A stretch of 64,000 nucleotides of DNA from an uncultured Clostridia bacterium (GTDB lineage: Bacteria; Bacillota; Clostridia; Christensenellales; UBA1242). How positions within the stretch are numbered: the first letter of the stretch is position 1; every line of letters begins with the position of its first letter. Both the position numbers and the translations under genes were made by a program. The notes beneath the pieces are model-generated. The model saw only the letters and a program-made list of their open reading frames with translations. It ran no database searches and had not been told where the DNA came from. The stretch is from NCBI GenBank assembly GCA_934771475.1, contig CAKVMD010000005.1, positions 1-64,000 of the forward strand, given 5' to 3'. Below, piece after piece: positions 26,363 through 35,613 of this stretch.

Positions 26363-27676
26363 ATGTATAAACCCGTGGTGGCGGTGGTTGGTCGTCCAAA
26401 TGTGGGGAAAAGCACATTTTTTAATAAAATTTGTGGAAAGCGAATCTCGATTGTAGATGACACCCCGGGGGTAACAAGAGATAGGATTTATGCCGATGCC
26501 GAATGGTGTGGGCATACTTTTACTTTGGTTGATACCGGTGGGCTTGACTCACAAAGTGATGATATTTTTCAAAAAGATATTGCCCAGCAAGCAAAAATTG
26601 CTATCCATGAGGCAGATGTAATCGTATTTTTGGTGGATGGTAGAGTTGGGGTAACCCCAAACGATGAAGAGGTTGCATCTATATTGCAACGCTCAAAAAC
26701 TCCTGTTGTGCTGGTTGTAAACAAACTTGACAATTTTGATGCAGAAAAGACTTATGAATTTTATTCTCTTGGGCTTGGCGACCCAATGCCTTTGTCGGTC
26801 ATGCAAAGTAAAGGGCTGGGGGATGTGCTTGACGAAATTGTCAAACATTTTAAGGAAAGAAAACTTTCCGAAGAGGAAGAAAAACTCACCAAAATTGCAC
26901 TTGTCGGGCGTCCAAATGTTGGCAAAAGTAGCCTTGTAAATAGACTTATTGGCCAGACGCGGGTTGTTGTAAGCGACCAAGAAGGCACAACAAGAGACAG
27001 CGTTTTAGTTCCATTTAGATATAATAAAAAAGATTACGCACTGGTTGACACTGCGGGACTTCGCCGTCAAAGGTCGGTGGAAAAGGTTTCAATCGAAGGA
27101 TATTCGGTTTTAAGAACGATGTCGGCTATTGACGAGGCTGATGTTGTGGCAATCGTAGTTGACGGAAGCAGTGAAATAATAAGCGAACAAGATGTCCGCA
27201 TTGCAGGATATGTTCATGAGGCGGGAAAACCAAGCGTAATAGTAGTAAATAAGTGGGATATTAAATCTCGTAGCAAGGAAAACTTTATGGCTCTTTTAAA
27301 TGAAGCGCTTTCATTTATGAGTTATTTTAAAGTGATTTTCGTTTCCGCTCTCACAGGCGCAAGCACTGGGCAAATTATGCAAATGCTTGAAGAAAGTTAT
27401 ACAAATTCTTCAAAGCGCATCACAACAGGGCTCTTAAATGACCTACTCCATGACGCAATTCTTGGACATGAACCTCCAAGCCATAACGGAGCACGCGTAA
27501 AAATCAAATATATTACACAGGCGTCCTCTAACCCTCCAACTTTTGTGCTTTTTGTAAATGACGCAAAACTTATTAATTTCTCATACAAAAGATACCTTGA
27601 AAATAAACTTCGTGAGAGAGTAGACTTCACTGGCACGCCTATTAGACTAAACATTAAGGGAAAGGGGGACGAGTAA
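26363..27676 (+). CDS. der: GTPase Der (EngA), ribosome assembly
   Basis: Der is a double-GTPase needed for 50S ribosome assembly. The 437-residue protein has two G domains, each with GRPNVGKS (near residues 10 and 183), DTxG motifs (VDTGG, VDTAG) and NKxD motifs (VNKLD, VNKWD). A C-terminal KH-like domain ends RLNIKGKG. TTAGGAG precedes the start. It is followed after one base by plsY, as in many clostridia. Confidence 0.97.
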   Translation: MYKPVVAVVGRPNVGKSTFFNKICGKRISIVDDTPGVTRDRIYADAEWCGHTFTLVDTGGLDSQSDDIFQKDIAQQAKIAIHEADVIVFLVDGRVGVTPNDEEVASILQRSKTPVVLVVNKLDNFDAEKTYEFYSLGLGDPMPLSVMQSKGLGDVLDEIVKHFKERKLSEEEEKLTKIALVGRPNVGKSSLVNRLIGQTRVVVSDQEGTTRDSVLVPFRYNKKDYALVDTAGLRRQRSVEKVSIEGYSVLRTMSAIDEADVVAIVVDGSSEIISEQDVRIAGYVHEAGKPSVIVVNKWDIKSRSKENFMALLNEALSFMSYFKVIFVSALTGASTGQIMQMLEESYTNSSKRITTGLLNDLLHDAILGHEPPSHNGARVKIKYITQASSNPPTFVLFVNDAKLINFSYKRYLENKLRERVDFTGTPIRLNIKGKGDE

Positions 27677-27677
27677 T

Positions 27678-28478
27678 ATGGTTTATTTATATTTTACCCT
27701 CATTGCAATAGCAAGTTACTTAATCGGAACGATAAACTTTTCCAAAATCATCGCTTGGAACGCTAGACGCAAGGATATAACCCAAATTGGTTCGCACAAC
27801 CCCGGCACTATGAATATGCTTCGCTCTTTTGGGTTCGGTCTCGCGTTTACCACTTTCGTGGCTGAAATCGTAAAGTCTGGGCTTGTGTGCCTTGCAGTAA
27901 AACTTATCTTGCCATCTTATGGTGATTTGGTTTATTTCTTTGCAGGATTTTTCCTTATGCTTGGGAATGGCTTCCCTGTATGGTCAAAATTTAAAGGTGG
28001 CAAGTGCGTGGCTTGCCTTGCGGGAATTTTCCTATTTTCTAGTATTTGGTATGCCTCACTTGGCTGGTTTGTGGTTTGCTTTATTCTCCTCATCTTTGTA
28101 GATATCGGAAGCGTGATTTCTTTCTCTTATATTGGTGGGCTTGCAATTTCTTACACAGTGTTTGCTTGGGTTCAACATATCCCTTATGCTTGGGCAGTAA
28201 CCGCGCTCATCTGGGTTATGTATGCAATCATGCTTGCAAAACATCATGCAAATATTGGCAGACTTTTCAAAGGCAAAGAAAACCATGTTGGTTTCAAAGA
28301 TAAACTCAAATCTTTCTTCTCTAAAAAGAAGGGAAATGAAGAAGAGGTTGTTACGGAAGAAGGACAATCTTTGCCTGAAAATGAAATTGTTATTGACGAC
28401 TCTGTTGACGCAAAAGAAGACGGTGAAACAGCGCTGAATGATGATACGCCAAAAGATGAAAATAACGAAGAAAAATAG
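27678..28478 (+). CDS. plsY: Glycerol-3-phosphate acyltransferase PlsY family, divergent, with acidic tail
   Basis: PlsY transfers acyl groups from acyl-phosphate to glycerol-3-phosphate, the first step of phospholipid synthesis. The 266-residue protein has about five membrane segments and the three family motifs in variant form: GSHNPGTMNMLRSFG for the usual SGNxGATNxxR, FKGGKCVACLAG for KGGKGVAT, and HHANIGRLFKGKEN. PlsY is usually near 200 residues; here about 65 extra C-terminal residues are acidic and disordered. The motif changes suggest a divergent but probably working enzyme; another family member elsewhere cannot be excluded. Confidence 0.85.
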   Translation: MVYLYFTLIAIASYLIGTINFSKIIAWNARRKDITQIGSHNPGTMNMLRSFGFGLAFTTFVAEIVKSGLVCLAVKLILPSYGDLVYFFAGFFLMLGNGFPVWSKFKGGKCVACLAGIFLFSSIWYASLGWFVVCFILLIFVDIGSVISFSYIGGLAISYTVFAWVQHIPYAWAVTALIWVMYAIMLAKHHANIGRLFKGKENHVGFKDKLKSFFSKKKGNEEEVVTEEGQSLPENEIVIDDSVDAKEDGETALNDDTPKDENNEEK

Positions 28479-28550
28479 AAGAAACTTATAAATTTATTAA
28501 GATTTTACTAAAATTTATCAAAATTTATTAAAAAATATTAGATTTTTTAT

Positions 28551-28584
28551 AAAAACCTTTCCCTAATTTGTGGAAAGGTTTTTT
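28551..28584 (+). terminator. Terminator after plsY
   Basis: AAAAACCTTTCC pairs with GGAAAGGTTTTTT. Bases 28585-28732 beyond it show no gene. Confidence 0.88.
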
Positions 28585-28732
28585 GTTGTGATAGATTGCG
28601 GGACAAAATAAATGTTTTGTGTCGGGGCAAAATTGGTAAATTTATTTAATGTCCTTTATTCTATAAAATGCGTAAATAATGCAAGTGTTTTTAAAGTTTC
28701 GGGTGAAAAATATAGGTGCGTAATTTATTTTA

Positions 28733-28760
28733 ATATCTGCCTTTTATGGTGGCATAAAAT
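28733..28760 (+). promoter_or_regulatory. Sigma-E-like sporulation promoter of spoIVA
   Basis: ATA (28733-28735), 17 bases, then CATAAAAT (28753-28760). This matches the mother-cell sigma-E pattern ATA-N16-18-CATAxxxT known from B. subtilis, and spoIVA is a sigma-E gene there. The start codon is 40 bases downstream with CGGAGGA before it. Confidence 0.65.
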
Positions 28761-28799
28761 AGGTTTTGCGGGCATAGATTATGGTGTATCGGAGGATTT

Positions 28800-30275
28800 A
28801 TGGAAAAATTTGAAATCTATGAGGACATCAAATCGCGAACAAATGGCGATATTTATATTGGCGTGGTTGGACCTGTTAGAGTGGGTAAAAGCACTTTTAT
28901 AAGCCAATTTATGCAAAGGCTTGTTGTCCCAAACATTACAGAGAAAAACGCAAAGGAAAGAACTCTTGATGAACTTCCTCAAAGTGCAGACGGAAAAACT
29001 ATTATGACAACTCAACCTCACTTTGTGCCTAACGAAGCGGTTAAAATCAAAGTTGCTAACGCTGAAATGAGGGTAAGACTTATTGATTGCGTTGGCTATC
29101 TTGTGAGTGGAGTTATGGGACACACCGAGGATGACAAACCTAGACTTGTTAAAACGCCTTGGTCAAACAAAGAAATGCCATTTGAAGAGGCTGCCGAATT
29201 TGGAACAACAAAGGTTATTGAGGACCATTCAACCATTGGCATTATGGTTACAACAGACGGTTCGGTCGCTGACTTGCCTCGAAGCAGTTATGTTGAAGCC
29301 GAAGAAAGGGTTGTAAAGAAACTTAAAGATGCAGGAAAACCTTTTGTCATCGCTCTCAACTGCAAGAACCCACATTCACAAGACAATAAAAAGTTGGCGC
29401 AAAGTTTGTCCACTAAATATGATGCGCCTGTTATCCCAATTAACGCGCTTGAACTCAAAGATGAAGATGTTGATAAAATCTTTGAAAATGTGCTTATGGA
29501 GTTCCCGGTTAAGTCAATTCAAGTGAAGATGCCTGATTGGCTTCGCGCACTTGATTTTAATGATGACATAATAAGCGAAATCACAAACGAAATGAGAAAA
29601 GTTGGGCAAGGTATGCTTAAATTAAGCGATGCAAACAAAAATCAAATAGCTTTTTCTGAAAGCACCGCCTTTGACCCTATCACGCTTTCAGTAATTGACG
29701 CTGGTAATGGAATTATTAAGTTTAATGTTATTCCAAAAGATGGACTATTTTACAAAGTTCTTTCAAAGGAATGCGGATATGAACTTGCCGATGACTTTGC
29801 CCTTGTCAAATATATTAAAGAACTTGCTGTGGCTAAACTTGAATATGACAAACTCAAAACTGCACTTGAAGAGGTTAGACAAACTGGCTACGGAATTGTT
29901 GAACCTCGCCGAGAAGATTTGGAACTTGGTGAGCCAGAGGTTATCAAACAAGGTGGAAGATATGGCGTTAAAATTAAGGCGTCAGCACCTAGCCTTCACA
30001 TTATGAGAGTTGATGTTGAAACTGAGGTTACTCCACTTGTTGGAAGCGAGGACCAAAGCGAAGATTTTGTTAAGAGTTTGCAAGAGCAATTTGAAACTAA
30101 ACCAGAAACAATTTGGGATACGAATATTTTGGGAAAGAGCCTTTATTCACTTGTTGGGGATAATATCAATTCAAAAATTATCACTATGCCAGTCGAGGCT
30201 CAACGCAAGATGAGAAAAACTCTTGGCAGAATTGTCAACGAGGGTAAAGGCGGAGTGCTTTGTATTCTCCTTTAA
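28800..30275 (+). CDS. spoIVA: Stage IV sporulation protein A (spore coat ATPase)
   Basis: SpoIVA polymerises on the forespore surface using ATP and is the base layer of the spore coat. The 491-residue protein begins MEKFEIYEDIKSRTNGDIYI, has Walker A GPVRVGKSTF near residue 24, and TTQPHFVPNEAVKI. It ends EGKGGVLCILL, the short hydrophobic C-terminus typical of the family and needed for membrane localisation. This gene is strong evidence that the organism sporulates or descends from sporulators. It is monocistronic between two terminators. Confidence 0.97.
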   Translation: MEKFEIYEDIKSRTNGDIYIGVVGPVRVGKSTFISQFMQRLVVPNITEKNAKERTLDELPQSADGKTIMTTQPHFVPNEAVKIKVANAEMRVRLIDCVGYLVSGVMGHTEDDKPRLVKTPWSNKEMPFEEAAEFGTTKVIEDHSTIGIMVTTDGSVADLPRSSYVEAEERVVKKLKDAGKPFVIALNCKNPHSQDNKKLAQSLSTKYDAPVIPINALELKDEDVDKIFENVLMEFPVKSIQVKMPDWLRALDFNDDIISEITNEMRKVGQGMLKLSDANKNQIAFSESTAFDPITLSVIDAGNGIIKFNVIPKDGLFYKVLSKECGYELADDFALVKYIKELAVAKLEYDKLKTALEEVRQTGYGIVEPRREDLELGEPEVIKQGGRYGVKIKASAPSLHIMRVDVETEVTPLVGSEDQSEDFVKSLQEQFETKPETIWDTNILGKSLYSLVGDNINSKIITMPVEAQRKMRKTLGRIVNEGKGGVLCILL

Positions 30276-30373
30276 TAATTGGTTTAAAAATCTATTCACA
30301 TTAAACAAATGTAAAATTAAAAATTAAAATATTCGAAAAATATTTAAATTTCAAAAAAAATATCAAAAAAATG

Positions 30374-30401
30374 AAAAAAAGGCTTTTAAAAGCCTTTTTT
30401 T
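30374..30401 (+). terminator. Terminator after spoIVA
   Basis: A 14-bp palindrome, AAAAAAAGGCTTTT with its complement, ends in seven T. Confidence 0.88.
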
Positions 30402-30520
30402 GCGTAAAAAATATAGAATTTATTTAATTTTTAACAAGAATGGTTTGTGTAAAGCATTTTTTGCTTTTATAGAAATAAAAAAATATTAAATATTGTTTTA
30501 GCGATAAAAGAGACCAAAAA

Positions 30521-31006
30521 TCATTTTAAGATTTTTAAATCTTTTATATTAACAGAAATGCAATCACCATCATATTCACCATTATTCTTTATGCTTGAAA
30601 AGTCCACTTCAACATAGCCTTGAACCGCCTTGCTGTCCATAACATAACCTTTGGCTCCTTTGTGTATGCCCAATTTAGAATATTTGGGGTTTTCTACGAT
30701 AAGTTCTACATGGTCAAAATCGTGAAAAGGGATGTCTTCAAATGACGATTTAGATTTCGTGGTAATTTCAGCAATTTTATTTTCTATTAGTTCTTTCATA
30801 TTATCAGGGAGTTTTTCTTCGCAAAGAAGCAAGCCCTTTAATTTTATATTAACAAAAGCATAATCGCCAGTATTTTGAGGGTTTAAAAATAAAACATTTG
30901 CACTTATCGTAAAGACATCAGTTATAATGCCATGCAAATCTTTATATAAATTGTTTTGCAAGTATGGCTCACTGTTTATTAGTTTCACTAAATCATATCT
31001 TTTCAT
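30521..31006 (-). CDS. Unknown 161-residue protein
   Basis: I cannot name this family with certainty. The protein has two halves: residues about 1-70 (YDLVKLINSEPYLQNNLYKD then HGIITDVF and FLNPQNTGDYAFVNIK), and about 100-161 (FDHVELIVENPKYSKLGIHK then GAKGYVMD and VEVDFSSI), which looks like a small beta-barrel module repeated from the first half. It has no signal or membrane segment. The second in-frame ATG (31006) was chosen because GGAGG lies nine bases before it and only one base before the first. An unusual tandem-repeat promoter lies upstream. Confidence 0.75.
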   Translation of the reverse strand: MKRYDLVKLINSEPYLQNNLYKDLHGIITDVFTISANVLFLNPQNTGDYAFVNIKLKGLLLCEEKLPDNMKELIENKIAEITTKSKSSFEDIPFHDFDHVELIVENPKYSKLGIHKGAKGYVMDSKAVQGYVEVDFSSIKNNGEYDGDCISVNIKDLKILK

Positions 31007-31108
31007 TTTGCCCATCCTCCAAATGGTGTTGTGTTTTTAATTAGTCCTTGGGGACACAACATCCACCCGCTATAAAATTTTATCCTAATGAATTGATGTT
31101 GTATTGAC

Positions 31109-31144
31109 ATCATCACTTATTTGCAAATTATCGCTTATTTGCAA
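31109..31144 (-). repeat. Tandem 18-bp direct repeat overlapping the promoter (operator-like)
   Basis: On the minus strand TTGCAAATAAGCGATAAT and TTGCAAATAAGTGATGAT stand head to tail, 16 of 18 bases identical. They cover the spacer, the -10 box and the expected transcription start, the place for a repressor. Confidence 0.6.
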
Positions 31145-31155
31145 TAAATTGTCAA
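31127..31155 (-). promoter_or_regulatory. Promoter of the 161-residue protein gene
   Basis: On the minus strand TTGACA (31150-31155) is followed after 17 bases by GATAAT (31127-31132). The leader of about 110 bases contains a GTTGTGT/ACACAAC hairpin (31027-31060) just before the ribosome-binding site. Bases 31156-31350 to the right show no gene. Confidence 0.7.
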
Positions 31156-31353
31156 ATGCTCCCATGTAATTTTATAAACCTCCTTAATTTTTTATTTTTT
31201 TGATAATTTTGGTGAGTGAATGGGTAAATAGAAAAGGTTAATTTTTTTGGGGGTACAAGTGGTTTATTGTTTTGGGTGGGGTGTTTGATATTGCGCTTTT
31301 GCCTTTCACCAAGTAGAAATTTTTATTTCCTAAACAAAAGTTTGTTTTTCTCT

Positions 31354-31387
31354 TTGAATTGTTTTTAAAAAATGCTATCATATAGTC
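31354..31387 (+). promoter_or_regulatory. pcrA promoter, extended -10 six bases before ATG
   Basis: TTGAAT (31354-31359), 16 bases, TGC-TATCAT (-10 at 31376-31381), then six bases to ATG. There is no Shine-Dalgarno. Confidence 0.7.
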
Positions 31388-33655
31388 ATGAATTACGATA
31401 TAAACTCTTTAAATGAAGAACAACTTGCGCCTCTAAAACAGATTGACGGGGCGGTTTTGGTTACAGCAGGGGCTGGAAGCGGAAAAACTAGACTTTTAAC
31501 GCATCGCGTGGCTTATCTTATTGAGCACGAGGGCGTGAGTCCATTTAATATCCTCGCTATCACTTTTACCAATAAAGCAGCGGGAGAGATGAAAGAAAGA
31601 ATATCAAATATGGTTGTGGGGGCGGATAGAGTTTGGATTTCCACCTTCCACTCTATGTGTGCCAAAATTTTAAGAATGGATATAGAGCACCTTCCACCAT
31701 TCACCAAAGATTTTTCGATTTACAGCGAAAGCGATAGTGATAAGGTGATAAAAGAAGTACTTGGAGAGCGTGGAATAAGTGATGATAAAATCAAAAAGGA
31801 ACTTGTTTATCACATTTCTAATTGGAAAAATAATGGTCAAAGTTATGTAGATTATATCAAAACTCACGAAAGTGAATATGATATACAGAAAATTGGTTCA
31901 ATGATGCTGGCATACAACGAAAAACTTGCAAAAAACAACGCTCTGGACTTTGATGACCTTCTTGTCAAAACAGTTGAACTTTTCACAAAAAATCCTGATG
32001 TTTTAGATAAGTATGCAAGGCGATTTGAATACATTTTAGTTGATGAGTTTCAAGATACAAACCTCGTTCAATATAACCTTGTAAAAATGCTGGCAAGTGT
32101 GCACAAAAATGTGTTTGCTGTTGGAGATGAGGACCAGTGCATATACTCTTGGAGAGGGGCAAACTTTCAAAATATCTTCAATTTTAAAAAGGATTTTGAG
32201 GGCGCAAAAACTTTCAAACTTGAAAGAAATTACCGCTCGACAAATGAAATTATTTCGGTTGCAAACAATGTGATTAAGCACAACTCTTCTCGTCTTGATA
32301 AAAATATGTGGACGGATAAAAACGGAGGAGAAAAACCGACTCTTTATAACGCCTATGATGAGCGTGATGAGGCGCTCTATGTAGCAAAAACAATTTCTAC
32401 TCTTAAAAGTGAGGGATATGACTATAACGACATAGCGGTTTTGATGAGAATGAACGCTCTGTCGCGTAGCATAGAGGAAGCGCTTTTATCATATAACATT
32501 CCTCACCGAATTTTTGGCGGGTTTAAATTCTATGAACGCGCCGAGATAAAAAATATAATTGCCTATTTGAGACTTTTTGTAAATCCAAAGGATGACATAT
32601 CTTTTTCGCGAATAATCAATTTCCCAAAACGTGGAATTGGAGACGGGACTCTTGCTAAACTGGGTGAAATAAACAGAAACTCTTCTTTGCTTGAAAACTG
32701 CATTGGGGAAGAAATAAAAAGTTCGGCACTTTATAAAAAGTTTCAGCCTTTTGCGGAAGCGTTTAATCGCGTAAAATTTAAACCACAAAAACCTCTTTCA
32801 GCGTTTGTTGAAGAAGTTTTGAATGAATTTAATGTTCGCGCCTCTTACAATCCAAGCCTTGAAGAAGAAATGGACAAAATTATGAATATAGACCAGTTTG
32901 TAGCATCAGTGAAAGAGTTTGAAGCGCTAAATCCTGATGCGGGGCTAGGTGAGTATCTTGAAAATATAACCTTGTCAAGTGAAAATGACGAAATTGGACA
33001 AGGTGGAGCAGTTACGATTGCAACAGTTCACGCTGTTAAAGGGCTGGAATTTAAAGTGGTGTTTGTAATAGGTCTTGAAGAGGGGATTTTTCCTATTAAG
33101 CGCGCAACCTCCTCCACCGATATTGAAGAAGAGCGCAGACTTATGTATGTTGCCTTGACGCGTGCAGAAGAAAGGCTTTATTTAAGCCACGCAAGCAAGA
33201 GATATATGTATTGTGAAAGCCAATATCAATCTCCAAGTCGCTTCTGCAAGGAACTCGGGCTTTTAGGCATTGAGAGAAAGGAGAATAGAAGTTACACTGC
33301 TGACCGCACTTATGACGGATATTCTCGCTCGCAAAATGGTTACATAGGCAAGGCGAAATTTCAAAAAGTATATAATTTTGAAGAAAATGGCGATAATTTT
33401 AATGATTTTAATGATTTTTCTGCTCCAAAACCATTATTTAACAAAAATTTGGTGCTAAAAAATGAGGCAAAAGATGAAAAACCAAAGCAGGATGTGAGTC
33501 GTTACAAAGTAGGCATGAGGGTCTTTTACCAAAAGTTTGGCGAAGGAAAAATTGTCGAAATAAGTGATGACGGTCTTGTTGGAGATATTATTTTTGACGA
33601 TTTTGGCAAAAAGAGTTTAATGCTTGAAACAGCAAAACTTGACATACTTTCATAG
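31388..33655 (+). CDS. pcrA: ATP-dependent DNA helicase PcrA/UvrD
   Basis: PcrA is a 3'-5' superfamily 1 helicase of repair and transcription-replication conflict handling. The 755-residue protein has motif I VTAGAGSGKTRLLTHR, Ia FTNKAAGEMKERI, II VDEFQDTN, III VGDEDQCIYSWRGA, IV LERNYRST, V TVHAVKGLEFKVVFVIGLEE and VI MYVALTRAEERLYLS. The C-terminal 50 residues (YKVGMRVFYQKFGEGKIVEI) form the Tudor-like domain that contacts RNA polymerase in other species. The start agrees with the family (MN..LN..Q). ligA follows, as in other Bacillota. Confidence 0.97.
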   Translation: MNYDINSLNEEQLAPLKQIDGAVLVTAGAGSGKTRLLTHRVAYLIEHEGVSPFNILAITFTNKAAGEMKERISNMVVGADRVWISTFHSMCAKILRMDIEHLPPFTKDFSIYSESDSDKVIKEVLGERGISDDKIKKELVYHISNWKNNGQSYVDYIKTHESEYDIQKIGSMMLAYNEKLAKNNALDFDDLLVKTVELFTKNPDVLDKYARRFEYILVDEFQDTNLVQYNLVKMLASVHKNVFAVGDEDQCIYSWRGANFQNIFNFKKDFEGAKTFKLERNYRSTNEIISVANNVIKHNSSRLDKNMWTDKNGGEKPTLYNAYDERDEALYVAKTISTLKSEGYDYNDIAVLMRMNALSRSIEEALLSYNIPHRIFGGFKFYERAEIKNIIAYLRLFVNPKDDISFSRIINFPKRGIGDGTLAKLGEINRNSSLLENCIGEEIKSSALYKKFQPFAEAFNRVKFKPQKPLSAFVEEVLNEFNVRASYNPSLEEEMDKIMNIDQFVASVKEFEALNPDAGLGEYLENITLSSENDEIGQGGAVTIATVHAVKGLEFKVVFVIGLEEGIFPIKRATSSTDIEEERRLMYVALTRAEERLYLSHASKRYMYCESQYQSPSRFCKELGLLGIERKENRSYTADRTYDGYSRSQNGYIGKAKFQKVYNFEENGDNFNDFNDFSAPKPLFNKNLVLKNEAKDEKPKQDVSRYKVGMRVFYQKFGEGKIVEISDDGLVGDIIFDDFGKKSLMLETAKLDILS

Positions 33656-33663
33656 GAGGTGTT

Positions 33664-35613
33664 ATGGATAAACTTGAAGAAATGAAAGCGCTTATCAGCG
33701 AGATTGAGAAGCACAATTACAACTATTATGTTAAAGACAACCCTACCATTTCGGATAGTGAATATGATAAACTTTATTATCACCTTGTTGACCTTGAAAA
33801 GGAAACGGGGACAACTCTTCCATATTCGCCAACATTGAGAGTGGGGGATAAAGTCTTAGAAGGTTTTGAAAAAAAGCGTCATGAAGTGCCTTTATATTCG
33901 CTTAACAAGGTGCGTGATTTTGAAGAACTTGCATCATGGGTGGCGGACATGAAAAAACTTGCGGACAACACTGACTTTGCGGTTGAATATAAGTTTGACG
34001 GGTTACAAATTGTAGTTGAGTACAACGAGGGCGTTTTTGTGAGTGCCACGACCCGCGGGAATGGAACGATTGGTGAAGATGTTTCGTTGCAAGTTAAAAC
34101 CATCAAAAGTGTGCCTTTGCAAATTCCATACAAAGGGAAATTGATTGTGCAAGGCGAAGGCATGATGACAAATAAAAACTTTGAAAAGTACAATCAAACA
34201 GCGGAAGAAAAACTTAAAAATCCTCGTAACGCAGCGGCTGGGGCAATAAGAAACCTCGACCCAAAAGAGACTGCGAAACGAAACCTTGACTATTTTTGTT
34301 ATTCAATTCTCGCTTGTCCTGACAAAACTTTTTCCACTCAACAACAAATGCATCAGTTTTTAGAGGAAAATGGTTTTAAAACTGGCGATTATTTTAAACT
34401 TTGCTCTTCGTGCGAGCAAATTATAGATTGCATAAATGACATCGACAAAAAGAAAAGCAAACTTGATGTTATGATTGACGGAATGGTTATAAAAATCAAC
34501 AAGGTCTCTCCTCGTGAAGAAATAGGTTGGACGGCAAAGTTTCCTAAGTGGGCTCTCGCATACAAATTTGAAGCGCAAGAGGTTACCACTATTCTTCAAA
34601 ATGTTACTTGGCAGGTTGGAAGAAGCGGAAGGGTTACACCTATCGCAAACTTACAGCCAGTCTTGCTTGCTGGGGCGACAGTTTCACGAGCAACGCTAAA
34701 CAATATTGATGATATAAGACGAAAAGATGTATATGAAAATTCACGCGTGTTTGTCAGACGCTCAAATGAGGTGATTCCAGAAATAATGGGGCTTGCCGAA
34801 AAATTTGACAACTCAGTTCCCGTCTTAGTTCCACAACTTTGTCCTTGCTGTGGGGGAAAATTAACTCAAAAAGGGCCGCTTCTATTTTGCACAAATCACC
34901 TTGGTTGCAAAGAGCAAGTGGTGGATAGATTAAGTCATTTTGCGAGCAGAGAAGCGTTCAATATCGAAGGTCTTTCAATCAAAACCTGTGAGGCTTTGTA
35001 TGACAATTTGGGAGTTAGAAGATTAAGCGACTTATTCAAATTAAATAAGGAAGATTTGTTAAAACTTGATAAATTTAAAGATAAAAAGGCAGAAAATATA
35101 GTAAAAAGCCTTCAAAAAAGCAAAATTATTGATTTTTACAGATTTTTATTTGCTCTGGGCATAAGTGAAGTTGGCGTGAAAACAGCAAAGGACCTTGCCA
35201 AACATTTTAATGGACTTGACGAAATTAAGACCGCTTCAAAGGAAGATATTTTAGAGGTTGAAGACATAGGTGAGATTATAGCAAACAATATAGTTTCGTT
35301 CTTCGAGGACAAGGCAAATTTGGCTGAAATTGACAGCCTATTAAATCAAGGCGTAACTATTAAAGAAAAAGAAAATCTTGTTCAAAATCAAAAGCTTAAA
35401 GGACTGACATTTGTGCTTACTGGCACAATCTCTCGAAGCAGAGCGGAGGTTGAAAAAGAAATTGAAAGTATGGGAGGAAAGTGCTCAGGTTCAGTTTCCA
35501 AAAACACCGATTATGTTCTGGCTGGTGAAAGCGCTGGAAGCAAACTTGACAAAGCCCGTTCTCTTGGAATAAAAATCATCACAGAAGAGGAGTATAACGC
35601 TCTAAAAGGGTAA
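33664..35613 (+). CDS. ligA: NAD-dependent DNA ligase LigA
   Basis: LigA seals nicks using NAD. The 649-residue protein has the Ia domain (NYNYYVKDNPTISDSEYDKL), the adenylated lysine in VEYKFDGLQI (near residue 112), a zinc finger (CPCCGGKL and FCTNHLGCKEQ), helix-hairpin-helix repeats and a C-terminal BRCT domain (LKGLTFVLTGTISRSRAEVE). The motif usually read TRGDG is TRGNG here. AGGAGG precedes the start. It lies nine bases after pcrA. Confidence 0.97.
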   Translation: MDKLEEMKALISEIEKHNYNYYVKDNPTISDSEYDKLYYHLVDLEKETGTTLPYSPTLRVGDKVLEGFEKKRHEVPLYSLNKVRDFEELASWVADMKKLADNTDFAVEYKFDGLQIVVEYNEGVFVSATTRGNGTIGEDVSLQVKTIKSVPLQIPYKGKLIVQGEGMMTNKNFEKYNQTAEEKLKNPRNAAAGAIRNLDPKETAKRNLDYFCYSILACPDKTFSTQQQMHQFLEENGFKTGDYFKLCSSCEQIIDCINDIDKKKSKLDVMIDGMVIKINKVSPREEIGWTAKFPKWALAYKFEAQEVTTILQNVTWQVGRSGRVTPIANLQPVLLAGATVSRATLNNIDDIRRKDVYENSRVFVRRSNEVIPEIMGLAEKFDNSVPVLVPQLCPCCGGKLTQKGPLLFCTNHLGCKEQVVDRLSHFASREAFNIEGLSIKTCEALYDNLGVRRLSDLFKLNKEDLLKLDKFKDKKAENIVKSLQKSKIIDFYRFLFALGISEVGVKTAKDLAKHFNGLDEIKTASKEDILEVEDIGEIIANNIVSFFEDKANLAEIDSLLNQGVTIKEKENLVQNQKLKGLTFVLTGTISRSRAEVEKEIESMGGKCSGSVSKNTDYVLAGESAGSKLDKARSLGIKIITEEEYNALKG

